Shown here in pieces: positions 1 through 15,300 of a DNA stretch of 64,000 nucleotides (the stretch's first letter is position 1; the number at the start of each line of letters is the position of its first letter). Where the stretch lies: positions 14,891,449 through 14,955,448 of the forward strand of contig CM072894.1 in NCBI GenBank assembly GCA_037013685.1, read 5' to 3'. The notes below the pieces were generated by a model that worked only from the letters and a program-made list of their open reading frames with translations, was not told the origin of the DNA and did not search any database. This DNA is from Acridotheres tristis (lineage: Eukaryota > Chordata > Aves > Passeriformes > Sturnidae). A program made the translations under genes and the position numbers.

Positions 1-66
1 AAATCATTACTGGATCTTTGTCTTTAGGAAAGTTCACATAGCAGTCTACTGTTTCTTTCCATGCAG

Positions 67-311
67 GTGGCATGGTACAAGGATGGCAAACGTATAAGGC
101 ATGGAGAGCGCTACCACATGGAACTTCTGCAAGATGGCAGTGCCACTCTGCGTTTACCTGTTGTTTTACCCGAAGATGAAGGAATTTATACTGTCTTTGC
201 CAGTAATATGAAAGGAAATGCCATTTGCTCAGCAAAACTCTATGTTGAGCCAGTTGCACCTACAGCAACTCCAGGTTATATGCCAGGACCTGAAGTTATG
301 AGAAGATATAG
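67..311 (+). CDS. TTN: TTN E1: C-terminal half of a Z-disc Ig domain
   Basis: Acceptor TTTCTTTCCATGCAG precedes GTG GCA TGG; the donor is GTAGGT. The exon begins at the conserved Ig tryptophan strand ([18 protein letters not shown]) and ends after a short linker (GPEVMRRYR). The first half of this Ig lies upstream of the window. It ends with two bases of an Arg codon. Inferred human exon 24. Confidence 0.9.
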
Positions 312-3300
312 GTAGGTACACAGTAATATAATTTTACGAGACTTCAATCTGCTATGATAGTCCAAAAGCTCATTACATAGCAGTTAAATAAGCTTAAGCT
401 ATTGCAGTTTGTGTACCTCTAGAAAAGTTCTAAATGCTGTTTTCATTATTCATATAGATAAGTATATATTTTTGTCTGGTTTTCCCTTTTAATGAGCAAT
501 GCAATTCCCAGAGTACAATCATTAACATGCATTTCCAGCCACAGTATCAGATTTACAAGCTGAATAACCATATTTATTTGTTAAAGAACTCGTGTTTTTG
601 AAAAAATATCTTCTGCACTTGGAGTTTTACTGTAGTGTACAAGTATTTTTTCCTGCCCTTGAAATAGCTGTATTTCTATGACAGAAGAAATTAAACATTG
701 CCGTGTCCTGTGTTCAGTCTCCGTACAAATACACATCCATGCACAAAAATACACAGGATTGCACTAGCCTATTTTTATCTGTGCACTATCCAAAACCCAA
801 AAATTTCCTTGGCCATAGTATATCCTAACACTACTGAGGTCTACAAACTCCTGTAAAAAACCTAAAGAAAATTGACTACAAATAAAAATTATTTTTTTCC
901 CAATTTCTCGCATAGATAAATTGGCCAGACTTTAAAATAAATTATGAGAAGGGCAAAGGTTGAAATTTGTTTGTCATGTCAGTCCTCTGCTATATGACAT
1001 TGCCATACACATCTGTTTTATCTTTTCCTTCCAGGTCTATCTCTCCACGGTCTCCAAGCCGGTCTCCTGCCCGCAGTTCCCCTTCTCGTTCTCCTGCCCG
1101 GAGATTAGAAGAAACTGATGAAGGGCAACTAGAGAGACTATATAAGCCAGTTTTTGTGCTGAAACCAACATCATTTAAATGTTCACAGGGGCAGACAGCA
1201 AGATTTGACTTAAAAGTTGTTGGCAGACCTATGCCAGAGACATACTGGTTCCATAATGGTACATCAACCTCATTTTCATCAATAAATAATCTTTTAAAAA
1301 GTCTTTTATATCTCATTGAGAACTGTTTTGATTGCAACTGTTTTCCTATGTACCTGCAGGTCAACAAGTGATTAACGACTACACTCATAAAATAGTGATT
1401 AAAGAAGATGGCACCCAGTCATTGATCATTGTTCCTGCAATGCCTGAAGACTCTGGAGAATGGGCTGTCATTGCTCAGAACAGGGCAGGCAAAGCTTCAG
1501 TCTCAATGACACTGACTGTAGAAGGTATCTTCTGTGCATATTATTTTTAGCAGTTTGATGAGTGTTTCGTACTTAAAACCATGGCTGTGTCATTTCCTTT
1601 ATGATAACTTACATTTACTCTTTCAGCCAAGGAAGACCTAGTCAGACCACACTTTGTGGAAAGATTGAGAAATGTCAGTGTGAAGGAAGGCTCTAGACTG
1701 GAGATGGCAGTGAAAGCTACTGGTAACCCTAATCCTGACATTGTATGGCTCAAGAACAGTGACATCATTGTGCCTCATAAATACCCCAAAATAAAGTAAG
1801 GATTTTTATTATATTTAAATCTAGTTGCATTAAAATTTTATATTATTATTTTATTTTATTTAAAATACTTTATAGAAGTTAAGTAGTAAATAACCACCTT
1901 CATGCAAAATGCTTCCTACAGTTTCACAGAAGGGATTCACTAGGGGCTTTTGCATTGCAGCAAGGATTACAGATATGAAATACTTTGTTGAATTAGTTCC
2001 ATTTTTTCCAGGCTGTGTTTTCATACACTTTCTATTCTGCAAAGCCATCACAGAGATTTAGTGAACTGTCTCTGATTTTAAAGACTTGTGGCAAAATTGT
2101 CACAGAATTTAAGACTAGTTTTTATTGTTCTTCTGTTTTATTCTTAGGCACTGCACTCCCAGACAAGAATAAACATAAATAAAATGTCTAGTAACTCCAG
2201 AGTTTTGCCTTTGGAGGCTTTGAACTAATTTGGAAGAAAGGCAAAAATGAATGACAAAGAAGGGAAAAATGTTAATTTTTTTCTTCCATATTTCAGGATT
2301 GAGGGAACCAAAGGGGCAGCTGCCCTTAAAATTGAATCTACTGCCAGGCAAGATGCTGCATGGTATACTGCTACTGCTATCAATAAAGCTGGGCGGGACA
2401 CTACTCGCTGCAAAGTAAATGTTGAAGTCGAACACACAGAACCTGAACCAGAAAGAAAATTAATAATTCCAAAAGGAACTTACAAAGCCAAGGAAATTGC
2501 AGCACCAGAGTTAGAACCTCTCCATCTGCGTTATGGTCAAGAGCAATGGGAGGAAGGAGATCTCTATGACAAAGAAAAGCAACAGAAACCATTTTTTAAG
2601 AAAAAGCTCACATCTTTAAGGCTCAAACAATTTGGACCAGCACACTTTGAATGCAGGCTAACACCCATTGGTGACCCAACCATGGTGGTGGAGTGGTTGC
2701 ACGATGGTAAACCCTTGGAAGCAGCTAACAGACTCCGCATGATCAATGAGTTTGGGTACTGTAGCCTGGACTATGGGGTAGCCTATTCCAGAGACAGTGG
2801 AGTGATTACTTGCAGAGCCACTAACAAATATGGAACAGATCATACATCTGCTACTCTGATCGTGAAGGATGAGAAAAGTCTTGTGGAAGAATCCCAGTTG
2901 CCAGAAGGCAGAAGGGGACTCCAGCGAATTGAAGAGTTAGAAAGAATGGCCCACGAGGGTGCTCTACCTGCTGTTGCACTGGACCAAAAGGAAAAGCAAA
3001 AACCAGAAATCGTTTTGGTTCCTGAACCTGCAAGAGTCCTTGAAGGTGAAACAGCACGATTCCGCTGCCGTGTGACTGGCTATCCTATGCCCAAGGTCAA
3101 CTGGTACCTCAATGGACAGCTCATCCGTAAAAGCAAAAGGTTCAGACTTCGTTATGATGGAATCTACTACCTGGATATTGTGGACTGCAAATCATATGAC
3201 ACAGGAGAGGTGAGAGTCACTGCAGAGAATCCAGAAGGCTTTATTGAACATAAGGTGAAACTTGAGATCCAGCAGAGAGAAGACTTCAGGTCTGTTCTTC

Positions 3301-6300
3301 GTCGTGCTCCTGAACCCAAACATGAACCTGCAGTTACAGAACCTGGGAAACTTCTCTTTGAGGTACAGAAGGTAGACAAACCTTCAGAAGCCACAACCAA
3401 AGAAGTGGTGAAGCTGAAAAGGGCTGAAAGAATCACTCATGAAAAGCTTTCAGAGGAATCTGAAGAGCTGCGTAGCAAATTCAAGCGCAGGACAGAAGAG
3501 GGCTACTATGAAGCCATTACAGCTGTGGAACTTAAATCCCGCAAAAAAGATGAATCATATGAAGAAATGTTAAAAAAGACAAAAGAAGAACTTCTTCACT
3601 GGACCAAAGAGATCCCAGAGGAAGAGAAGAAAGCACCTCCTCCTGAAGGCAAAATCACCATTCCAACATTCAAGCCAGAGAAGGTGGAGCTTAGTCCAAG
3701 CATGGAGGCTCCCAAGATACTTGAACGAATTCAAAGCCAGACTGTAGCCCAAGGAACAGACGTACACTTCCGTGTGAGAGTGGTGGGAAAACCCGATCCT
3801 GAATGCCAATGGTTCAAAAATGGTGTTCAGATTGAAAGGACTGATCGTGTGTACTGGTACTGGCCTGAAGATAATGTTTGTGAATTAGTTATCAGAGATG
3901 TGACTTCTGATGATTCTGCCAGCATTATGGTGAAAGCAGTCAATATAGCTGGTGAAACTTCTAGCCATGCTTTCCTATTAGTACAAGGTAATTTCAATTC
4001 TTTTACTCATCCTACTGCTCATCACAGTGTGTTAAGTCTGTTTGGTCAGTGCACTGTTGATTGTTTTATATTGTTTTGCAGCCAAGCAGCTAATCAGCTT
4101 CACCCAGAAATTACAAGATGTTGTTGCTAAAGCAAGAGACTCCATGGCAACATTTGAATGTGAAACATCAGAGCCCTTTGTCAAAGTGAAATGGTTTAAG
4201 GATGGAATTGAGATTCATTCTGGAGACAAGTACAGGATGCACTCAGACAGAAAGGCTCACTTCCTTTCTGTATTAACAATTGATATGGCTGATGCTGATG
4301 ACTACAGCTGTGCACTGGTTGAAGATGAATCTGTAAAAACCACTGCCAAGCTTACTGTTGAAGGTAAGAAGCATACACCTCAGTCCCATGCCATACTGTT
4401 AAAGAAAAATCAGCTTCAGAAAGAAATAAAATTATTTAAACAGGCATCTAACACCGTAAGAAATTTCGGGCTGCTTTCATACTTTTGGAATCCAGTATGG
4501 AAATTTAGAGATGTATTTATGTAAAATGGTTACACTCTACATATACATATACTTATTTATTTATTTATTCCCTTAGGCTCATTTAATAACTTTTTTTTTT
4601 TTCTTCAGGACTCTCTAATCAAGCTGATTCACAAATGTAATTATTTGCCTTTAGGTGCTGCAGTTGAGTTTGTTAAAGAACTTGAGGATGTTGAAGTGCC
4701 AGAATCCTTCTCAGGTGAACTTGAATGTGAAGTTTTCCCAGAAGACGTGGAGGGGAAATGGTATCATGGTGATGTTGAGCTCACTTCCAGTCTTAAATAC
4801 GTGATTGCATCCCGCCGTGGTCGCCAGATCCTCACTATTAAAGACGTTAATAAAGATGATCAAGGAGAGTACAGTTATGTTGTCGATGGAAAAAGGACTC
4901 AATGCAAACTGAAGATGAAGCGTAAGCATTTTTTACATTGTCTATATACTATAGATTTTCTATATTATAGCATGTATTATAGCTATGTCATTGCATCCCA
5001 TAATGCTTTAATGTTCAATATTCTGCATCTTATAAGTATTAATTAACTTCATTTAATTCCACAGCTCGTCCCATGGCAATTCTTCAAGGACTTACTGATC
5101 AAAAAGTCTGTGAGGGAGATATCGTGCAACTTGAAGTCAAAGTCTCCCTAGAAAATGCAGAAGGTGTCTGGATGAAAGATGGCCAAGAAATTCAATCAAG
5201 TGACCGTATTCACATTGTGCTGGATAAACAATCACATATGTTGCTCATAGAAGATGCCACAAAAGAAGACAGTGGAACTTACTCTTTCAGTGTTCCTGAT
5301 CTTGAGCTGTCAACCACTGGACAGATCACAGTGTACAGTAAGTCACTATGATGATTTTGAAGGTGCGTTTGATTTTTGCCTCCTTTAGGATTAAGGCAGT
5401 TTTTCTCACAATGAATATTTTTGTGACTTGGCAGGTGTGGAAATAGTGGTGCCTCTAAAAGATGTTCATGTAGTTGAAGGAACAAAAGCCATCCTCGAAT
5501 GCAAAGTTTCAGCACCTGATGTGTCCTCCTCAAAATGGTACCTAAATGATAATCAAATAAAGATTGATGAACGTGTGCAAGCTGTATGTAAAGGCACTAA
5601 ACAGAGGCTAGTGCTGACCAGAACTCATGCATCAGATGCAGGACGCTATAAATTAATGGTTGGTAAAGTGGAAACAAGCTGCAATGTCACAGTTGAAGGT
5701 TGGTGTCTTTTATGATGCGCAGCTCTTTGTGAAATAATTTCTTTGTGAAATACTTTCTTTGAAAATAAAACTAGTGCAAACAACTAATAAATTTATAATT
5801 TATTCTTTTTATAGAAATTGAGATCATTAGAGGTCTTCATGACATCACCTGCACTGAAACACAGAATGTGTCCTTTGAGGTCGAGCTCTCCCATTCAGGG
5901 ATTGATGTAATTTGGCATTTCAAAGGCCAACCCATAAAGGCTGGACCTAAATATAAAATTGAAGCACATGGCAAAATATATAAATTGACAGTGGTGAAGA
6001 TGATGAAAGATGATGAAGGAGAATATGTCTTTTATGCTGGAGACAAGAAAACATCTGGGAAGCTTATAGTAGCAGGTTAGTAGGGTTAAAGTCCAAGGTT
6101 TTTTTTCACTGTGATTTAGAAAGTACCCAATGGACTCGTGCTGTTCCAGTGGGAGTTTGTCTTTAATTTATCCTCTTTTTTATGTTTTCCTTGCCTTTCC
6201 TCTTATCTTTTGTGATTAGTATAATTTGAATTTTCAAATCTTTTAAGTGTTAATATATTTTGCTAGGTCAGAACCACAGCATGAAACTGTATTATTGTTT

Positions 6301-9300
6301 TTGATGTAATTAATGTGAAAAGGAGGGGGGTTTGTCCTCTGTGTTCTCAGTATACCTATGCCAATGATAAGAGAGAGCAACTAGGAGCAAAATAAGAAAC
6401 ATATTTTTGTAATGTTCAGGTCATATTCTGTTCCTGATTTTTCACAGAGCTCAGAATGACTATAGGCATGCTGCAAATTAGGGCAAAGAATTCCAGCATC
6501 TACTTTTTGTTTCTGTATGAAGGAAAGCTGAGCAGCAGCACAACACAAGAACGTGCTTTTTCTTCCCAACAGGCGGTGCCATTTCAAAGCCTCTCAGTGA
6601 CCTGACTGTGGCCGAGTCCCAGCCAGCTGTTTTTGAATGTGAGGTGGCAAATCCTGAATCAGAGGGCCAGTGGCTACAAAATGGTAGACCATTAACTACA
6701 ACAGACCAGTACCGTGCTGAATCTGATGGTGTAAAGAGAAGGCTTGTTATCCCTGCCACAAAAATGGAGGATATGGGTGAATACAGCTATGAAATAGCAA
6801 GCTCAAAGACATCTGCCAAACTGAAGGTCGAAGGTCAGTATTTTTTATAACTAATGTTTTTGAGACTTATTCCAGCATCATTCGCTGTATCTTGGATCAG
6901 GCTTTAAGACACAAGCAAAATGAAATAAATCAAATAAAAAAAACCCAAACAAACAAAACCCTGAGCCTATCCAACAACAAGAACAACAAGAAAAACTAAA
7001 CAAACAAATGCCCAACCAACCAACCAACCAGACAAATAAAACCCCAAAAACCCCAGAAACCAAACATTTCTCATGGATGCTACGAGTAAAGCTTCTTTGC
7101 TGTGTTCCCAGTACACAACTTTGCTGGAAACTGTATAAATTACTATATGCATAAAATGAAGCACCACCATTCAATTTTATTAAAGTTATTATATTTACTA
7201 CAGGCTTTAATTTTGTTCTGTATTGTCAAGTTTTTTTTCCTATTTTCTTCCCTTTTTTCCCCCTAGCTGTTAAGATAAAGAAAACACTAAAGAACTTGAC
7301 TGTGACAGAATCACAGGAGGCAGTTTTCAGTGTAGAACTGACCCATCCTGATGTGAAAGGAGCTCTATGGATTAAAAACGGTGTTGAACTTGAATCAAGT
7401 GACAAATACGAAATTACAGTGAAAGGAACTGTTCACACATTGAGGATCAAACACTGTGTTGTCACCGATGAGTCTGTTTACAGCTTTAAACTTGGAAAAA
7501 TAGGAGCAAATGCCAGGCTTCATGTGGAAAGTAAGTCATTCTGGTTTGAATATTTGCTGTAATGTGTGTTTTGAAATTCAAACCATACACAGTGCTGAAT
7601 ATTGCTAACTTTTTTCCTCAAGCTGTCAAGATCATCAAAAAGCCAAAGGATGTGACTGCTTTGGAAAATGCTGTTGTCTCATTTGAACTGAGTGTTTCCC
7701 ATGATACTGTACCAGTCCGGTGGTTCCATAAAAATATTGAGCTTAAACAAAGTGATAAATACAAGATGATCTCTCAAAGGAAAGTTCACAAGCTTATGCT
7801 GCATAACATATCTCCTGATGATGCTGGGGAATACACAGCTCTTGTTGGACAAATTGAGTGCAAAGCAAAACTGTTTGTGGAAAGTAAGTATTGCTAGTTT
7901 CTAAGGAAGTAGTTATAGGAATTGTTACACCAACACTGAGCAACTTGACCTGACACTTCATAGCCTGTTACCCTTGGTTTTTTGCAGTCTTCCAAACATA
8001 CTAACTTTTAGAAAACTGTCTCCTGTCTTTTTTCCCCTCCTTTTAGGCATACACATCACAAAGACCATGAAAAATATTGAGATCCCTGAGACCAAAACTG
8101 CCTCTTTTGAATGTGAAGTTTCTCATTTCAATGTGCCTGCTGTCTGGCTGAAAAATGGTGTGGAGATTGAAATGAGTGAAAAGTTCAAAATAGTTGTCCA
8201 GGGGAAGCTCCATCAGCTCAATATCATGAACACAAGCAGTGAAGATTCTGCAGAATACACATTTGTCTGTGGAAATGACAGAGTCAGCGCAACCCTGACT
8301 GTAAAACGTATGTAAAAATTAAATTAACCAGAATAATTTACAGTTACCAGTAACAAGTTTGAGTTAACACATGGACTTAATGAAATTCTGACATGACCAT
8401 CAGACTGTAGAGGTGTTTTTTAACAACACTAAATAGCCTCAATAGCATTCTTTAAAGAGATTTAGAAGTGGTGAACCAGAATGAACTAGAAGAACAGATC
8501 CTGTGTTCTTCTGTTTAGGCCAACACACCTAAATGCTAGGTCACTGTAGGAGACTGAATTTGGATTTCCACATCATTCAGTAGTTGTGAGACATTTAATT
8601 GTAATACTGATTCTGAACACAAAACATAGATTTTAATATTTCCACAATTGTCTTAAAGAAGTTGAAGCATCTCTAACCTGGTTAACATACATTTAAAATA
8701 AAGTAAAACCGATTGGAAAAAAGCAAACCATGTCCATTCCTTTCCTTTTAGCCATCCTAATTACATCCATGCTGAAAGACATCAATGCGGAAGAGAAAGA
8801 TACAATAACATTTGAAGTTACTGTTAATTATGAAGGCATCTCATATAAATGGCTGAAGAATGGTGTAGAAATAAAATCGACTGATAAATGCCAGATACGA
8901 ACCAAGAAGCTTACACACTCCCTCTCCATAAGGAATGTGCATTTTGGTGATGCAGCAGAATATACTTTTGTTGCTGGAAAAGCAGCTTCATCAGCCACTT
9001 TATATGTGGAAGGTATTTGCTCTCTTGATTTGTATATTTAGTTATTTCTAGTGACTTAAGTAACATCACAGCACTCATTCTACTTTTTTCTTCCCTAGCT
9101 CGTCACATTGAGTTTAGGAAGCATATTAAAGACATCAAAGTGGTGGAGAAGAAGAGGGCTATTTTTGAATGTGAAGTTTCAGAACCTGATATTCAGGTCC
9201 AGTGGATGAAGGATGGGCAAGAACTCCAGATTGGTGATAGGTAAATTATTGCTTCTACACCATATTAACTTTAGGTATTTTCCCCCAGGAAATATCTAGC

Positions 9301-12300
9301 TCACTTTCTTTTCTGATGTGCTCAGGATGAAAATTCAGAGAGAGAAATATGTCCATCGTCTCATCATTGCTTCCACAAAGATGTCTGATGCTGGTCAGTA
9401 CACTGTAGTAGCAGGTGGAAACACATCCAGTGCCAATTTGATAGTGGAAGGTCGTGACATTCGTATCAGAAGTACCCAAAAAGATATTCAGGTAAGGCCT
9501 ATATGGATTAATAAATATTTCATAGCTTTGTCACTCAAAGAATAATGCAAGGGAAGAGCAACAATATCTAACCAGCAAGAGCCATAGCACAAAAATCTGC
9601 AAGCATAAGGTCAGAACCTTCATCTAGGAAACTGGAAAGTGAGACCAGAGGAAAAATCAATATTACTTCTATTATTTATTCTACTTTTTCAAAGGTCATT
9701 GAGAGACAAAGAGCTGAAATTGAATTTGAAGTCAATGAAGAGGACGTTGAACCACAGTGGTACAAGGATGGTATTGAGATCAACTTCCAATATGAGGAAA
9801 GATACAAGTATGTGGTGGAAAGGAGAGTTCATCGAATGAGCATCTTTGAAACCACTTACTCCGACGCTGGGGAATACACTTTTGTTGCAGGACGGAACAG
9901 GAGTTCTGTTATTCTTTATGTGAATGGTATGTGGTCCCACACTCAATGTTTTGACTGCATTTATTACTCAGTAGTTTTCTGATTTTTATGTGGTTTCTCT
10001 GGAATTCTAACTTTTGAAAGAAAAAAAAATTCAAAGAGATAATTTGGAGCACTACCAAATTCTTCATGTACATAGATGTTTATTGCCCTACTGAAGCACC
10101 TGGCTAGTGGATGAAAATACCATAGCAATTCTTCTCCCATGATATTTACCTAGACCATAAAATTCTTGAGTCTAAATAAAACTACTTTGTTCATATGGAC
10201 AGATAAGCCTTTCCAGAATGATCAACCAAACAATTTTTGGACACATTTTGCCAGAAACACTTACACCAACACAGCTAATTATGTTGCTGCTAAATCATTC
10301 CACTGTATCAAGGAAAAGGGCAGATTTTCATGGACACAAAAGATTAGGAATAATAAGGGGGTTTGTTTTGTTTGTTTGATTCTTTGAAAATAGTTTTCAA
10401 TCACTAATAATATCAATAATGAGATTTCTCTCTCTTTACTTCTTTTTCCTATCTCTCTTTGCCACCTTGCTTCCCCCCAATTTTCAGCTCCAGAGCCACC
10501 CCAGATTGTTCGGGAACTAGAGCCAACCACTGTGGAGTCTGGCAAACCTGCTCGCTTTTGTGCTATTGTATCAGGCAAACCCCAGCCCAAAATTTCCTGG
10601 TACAAAGATGATCAACAGCTTTCTCCAGGTTTCAAGTGCAAATTTCTTCATGATGCACAAGAATATACTCTATTGCTGATTGAAACTTTCCCTGAAGATG
10701 AAGCAGTGTACACCTGCGAAGCAAAAAATGACTATGGAGTAGCCACAACTTCAGCTTCACTTTCAGTTGAAAGTGAGTTTCTCATGCTTATAAATTTCAT
10801 TTCTGGAACGAAATTTTCATTCTTCATCTTTAAAAATCACTTTCTTATCTTTTTCTTTAGTTCCAGAAGTTGTCTCTCCCGAGGTAGAAATGCCAGTGTA
10901 TCCACCTGCTGTCCTAATACCACTGCGTGATACTGTTACATCTGAGGGACATTCTGCTTGTTTTCAGTGCAGAGTTACTGGAACAGGTGGGTTTCATGAA
11001 ATCCTGTACATCTTTCCATCTCTCAAAATTTTTCATCTTGACTCGGAAGAAAATTCAGCAATACATGTGGTTGCATAAGTCTTCCCCCAGAAGTACAGAT
11101 ATTTCATACACACACGTAGCCAACTGTTACTGACAAATTTCAGTTAAGCACATCAAAGGTTGCATCAAGCATGGAAGTTTTAAAAGTCATAAACTTTAAA
11201 GTCATAAACATATTAAGTGTTTCTAAAAAGAAGATCTGTTTCTTATAATTTATGTTTGGAAACTTCTCAGCATTTGAAATGCTAACTGATGTTGGAAGAC
11301 TGTCAGTGAGTAAAAATGTAGAGTTTAATGGGAGAAAATCAGTATTTTTAATACTGAAAATTGTGTCAAATGAACATGACAAAATTTCTGAAGACACACA
11401 CTGCCATGTCCTTAACGACACTGACTGAAACTGTGACTCAATCTTTCTCCTACTGTTTCTAAGTATCACTCTGTAAACACTAAACTGTGGTTACTTTCTT
11501 TATCCTAGCATAAAAAGTGTTTGCTAATTGTCCTTTTAAGTGTAGATTTTACATAAATAAGTTTTTTTAATTTAGATACACAGAATGCCACTGTGCAATT
11601 AAAATATCTTTTTCTTTAACACACAGTCAAATAAAGCTACTTTTCTCCACTTAGCAAACGGCCTTGAGTATGACTACTGATAAAATATTCACATAGTAAA
11701 CTGCAGAGGAAGGATCTAATTCACAACCCAGAGAATTTAAAATTAATTCAAGATAAACGAAACTCCAAATTTAAAAATAATCCTAAGTGACAGCTCAATA
11801 AAAATTAATAGAAATTGGTTATACATATATATATGCAAATATATATTATTTGCATTACCATCCCTTGAATGAAAACTTCAGTTTTGGTTGTTTTGGGGTT
11901 TTTTTAAAGGCTTTCCAGCAAAACTGATTCTGTATTAGAAGTGCTGCTAAAACTCAGAAAATACATGATGGAAATACTGGCCCACCTTTTGTGCAATGCA
12001 TGCTCGTGTAACTTTTTTTAATAGAACTGTAGTTATGTGAACGTGGAAGCTGCATTTACAGCAGAGAATATAAGGATTCTTTCATCTAGGTCACCCATTG
12101 TAGAATCATTTAGGTGGGAAAAGACCTCAAATATCATCAGGTCCCAGTGTTAACCCAGAACTGCCAAGTCCAAAAATAAAACATGTCCCTAATTGCCACA
12201 TATAAATGGCTTTTAAATACCTCTGGCAACTGTGACTCTACCACTTCACTGGGCAGCCTATTCCAATGCTTGACAACCCTTGTAATGAGGAAATTTTTCC

Positions 12301-15300
12301 TACTGAAAATTTCCTTTACTGAATACTCTATCCAAATGGATTTTCATACCTCTCACTTGTGTTATAAAAACAATTTATATCAGTTTAGGTAACACATGGT
12401 TGTAAGTACAGTTGTTTAATGGTACACATTGTGAAACTGGCTATTGAAAACACTTCTGATAACAGTAATAGCACACTATTTGAATAACAACATATGATTC
12501 ATGATGAAGTATAGTGACAGGTGGAAAGAAAAAGCTAAAGTCTGCTTCAATTCTCTCCTAAGTCTACAAGAATCTATACAAATAATACAACATTTTATAT
12601 AGGAATCTATAAACCTTTCTTGAGAACTATGACAAGTAATATTTGCAATAAAAAGAGGGAAGGTGCTGTGCTTAGCAGAAGAACATTCTGTTTTAATTTC
12701 TTAACCTGACTAGCTCAAGCTGGATATTTTATAGCCTGTTTAATCATGCAACTGTCGCAATATCATTGTTTAAAAAATATACTTTCTCTGATTTTAGCAG
12801 TGCCAAAATATTTTTTAAATTTTACACTGGAAGAGTTAAGCAAGAATGATTTTTTTACTCAATAATATATCAGCACCAGAATCCGTTTTCCCATACAAAT
12901 ATTTCTAGTGCAGAGATCAAAACCAAAAGCAACAAGTAGGTCACTTTCCACTCATCATACTTCACCAGAATAATACAAGGCACATTTAAATTTATATGTT
13001 TGAGTTTAATATTTTTGAAAGATATAAATATAAAAATAGTGTTTACTTGCTAGTATAATATCACAACTTACACCTTTTTTTTTCTTTCTTTTGCCTGAGC
13101 AGATCTGAAAGTATCTTGGTACAGCAAAGAGAAGGAGATCAAGCCATCACGGTTTTTTAGAATGACTCAGTTTGAAGACACTTACCAGCTGGAGATTGCT
13201 GAAGCTTACCCAGAGGATGAAGGAATCTATACCTTTGTGGCGAGTAATTCTGTAGGCCAAGTGACCAGCACTGCTACCTTGAAGTTAGAAGGTACACTGT
13301 GCCATTAAAGAAATTGTCTTGTTCAGGTCACTTTCCAATAATCACCATAATATACACTGATACTTACATGTGAGTTATTGTCTGTCGTGTTGTCTTTTAA
13401 CTCAATTAATTGCTGTCACTTACAATGTCCACAGTAAACATTTATGTCTCCAAAATATACGTCGTAAACAGAAAAATATATTTCAATATTTTTTCATGTT
13501 CCATGTCCTCTTTTCATTTACTCCAGTCTTAGAATCTGTCATGCACCAAAGATGGTAAAAACCTTTCTAATGGAAGTTTTTTGCTTACACATTCTTTGAT
13601 TTGCCTTGTGAAGACAATCTAGTAGAAAGTTTTTGTATAAAATAATTTCCTTTGAAAGTTTTGAGAAATATCTCAAATAGAGGTATGTAACAGGTACTCG
13701 AGCAACTGAAAAGAAATACTTTACATTCACATGAATTGATGAAACATTGATCAAAGTTTTAGAGCAGAAATACTGTTTGGAGACTTTGCTGTTCTGTATT
13801 GTCCTTGATATTATTTAACCATAAATATTTTGTTTTCTTTTTGCAATAGATTTTATAAATGATGAGTGAAAATAATTCATGCTGTTAAGTTGCAAGTTAG
13901 AAAAAAAATCTTGAATGAGAGAGAATATTCATTGTAGTGTAGGGTAAGAAATTAAAAGTTGGCATGCTTCTTTTCAGGATTTAAAAAGGTTGAAGAAGTT
14001 ACATCAGAGTTCCCTTGGCATGTTTCTTCATCTGTTTCACTTAAGGAGGAATCTGTTGGCCAAAAGCCCACCTTTATCCAGCCTATTTCAAGCTGCAGGG
14101 TATGCAGCGGGGAATCAGTCAGATTTCAAGCTAGAGTCTCTGGCAGGCCCAAACCAAAAATCCAATGGTTTCATAATCAACAACTCATGTTGCCAAAAAA
14201 AGACTTAGTTTTCCACTTTGATGAGTCTACAGGCACAGCTATACTGATAATAGTAGATGCTTTCTTAGAGCATGCTGGCCAATACTCTTGCAAGGCAAGA
14301 AATAGTGCTGGAGAAACAACTTGTACAGCTACACTTACAGTGACTGCAGAAGGTAAAGCCCCATTTTTACTTCAAAGGGATTCAATTTGTTGCATACCAC
14401 ATTTTTATGCTGTTACTAATTTTTTCCTTGTTTCACATCTTTTCTTTCCCACCTAACTTTAATAGTACCTTCAGTAACCCAGCCACTCTCATTTCTTGTC
14501 TTTAAGCTGTAACATTTGGAAATTTTCAAGTTGGTATCTCAATATAGGTCAAAGAATAGAAACGCTTTAATGAAAGCATTCAGGATTTTAAAACAAGCGA
14601 TTTAGTGATCCTTATAGCTGTGACTGAGGTATTTTGAACTATTCTGTAGGGAAAAAAAAAAAAAAGATAAAAAAGAAAATACCTCCTTTAAAAGTGCCAT
14701 AAGTTTCCAATACTAAAATGGACCACTTTAGTGAAAGAAGACACAATCACCGAGTATCAACTGCATGACTAGTTTAGGCATCACTTGTCATTCATACATG
14801 TCAATGGATAACTTCTGTGTCAACAGAGTAGTACGTCTGGCATGCTGTGTTTTCAAATGAAGATCATTCATTTTCATCCTCCATGCTGTTTGATTTTGTT
14901 CAGAGTATGGCCCAGTAAAGTTCTTTAGATACTAATGTTGTTGTTGTTTTTGTTACTTGATTACACAGTGCAAGTCCTAGATAGGCAAAGTTCTGGGAAA
15001 GATGTAAAAGAGTCTATCCGGTCACAGGCTATATCAGAACTTCATGTTTCTCCTCTCACAAAGAAGAACTTTGAAACTTATCAAAAAGAATTTAAATCAG
15101 TACAACAACCATCACAGGAATTGCATGTACAGGTTTTTGAAAGTGTATCAGAAAGTTTGACCATGAAGGCTACATCAATTGAAGAAATTAAAGCCGTGCA
15201 CACATCAGTCCTTTCTCAATCATCTCAGAGCACCAAAATCTCTATGAAGACCTCTCAGGAAAAGAAAGATGTCCCTCCAAAGATTCTCTTGCAACTCAGA

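Noticed and set aside
2247..2296. ATG-initiated start of the large 627-codon open frame
   Set aside because: The frame runs through intron sequence before the acceptor at 2296. Codon phase with E4 shows that the exon starts at 2297.
3988..4130. Coding tail after the large exon
   Set aside because: The donor GTAATT at 3988 ends the exon; the following open frame is intron read-through and overlaps E6 in another frame.
6878..7174. Minus-strand frames in intron 11
   Set aside because: Their Phe/Cys/Val-rich translations come from the A/C-rich low-complexity tract.
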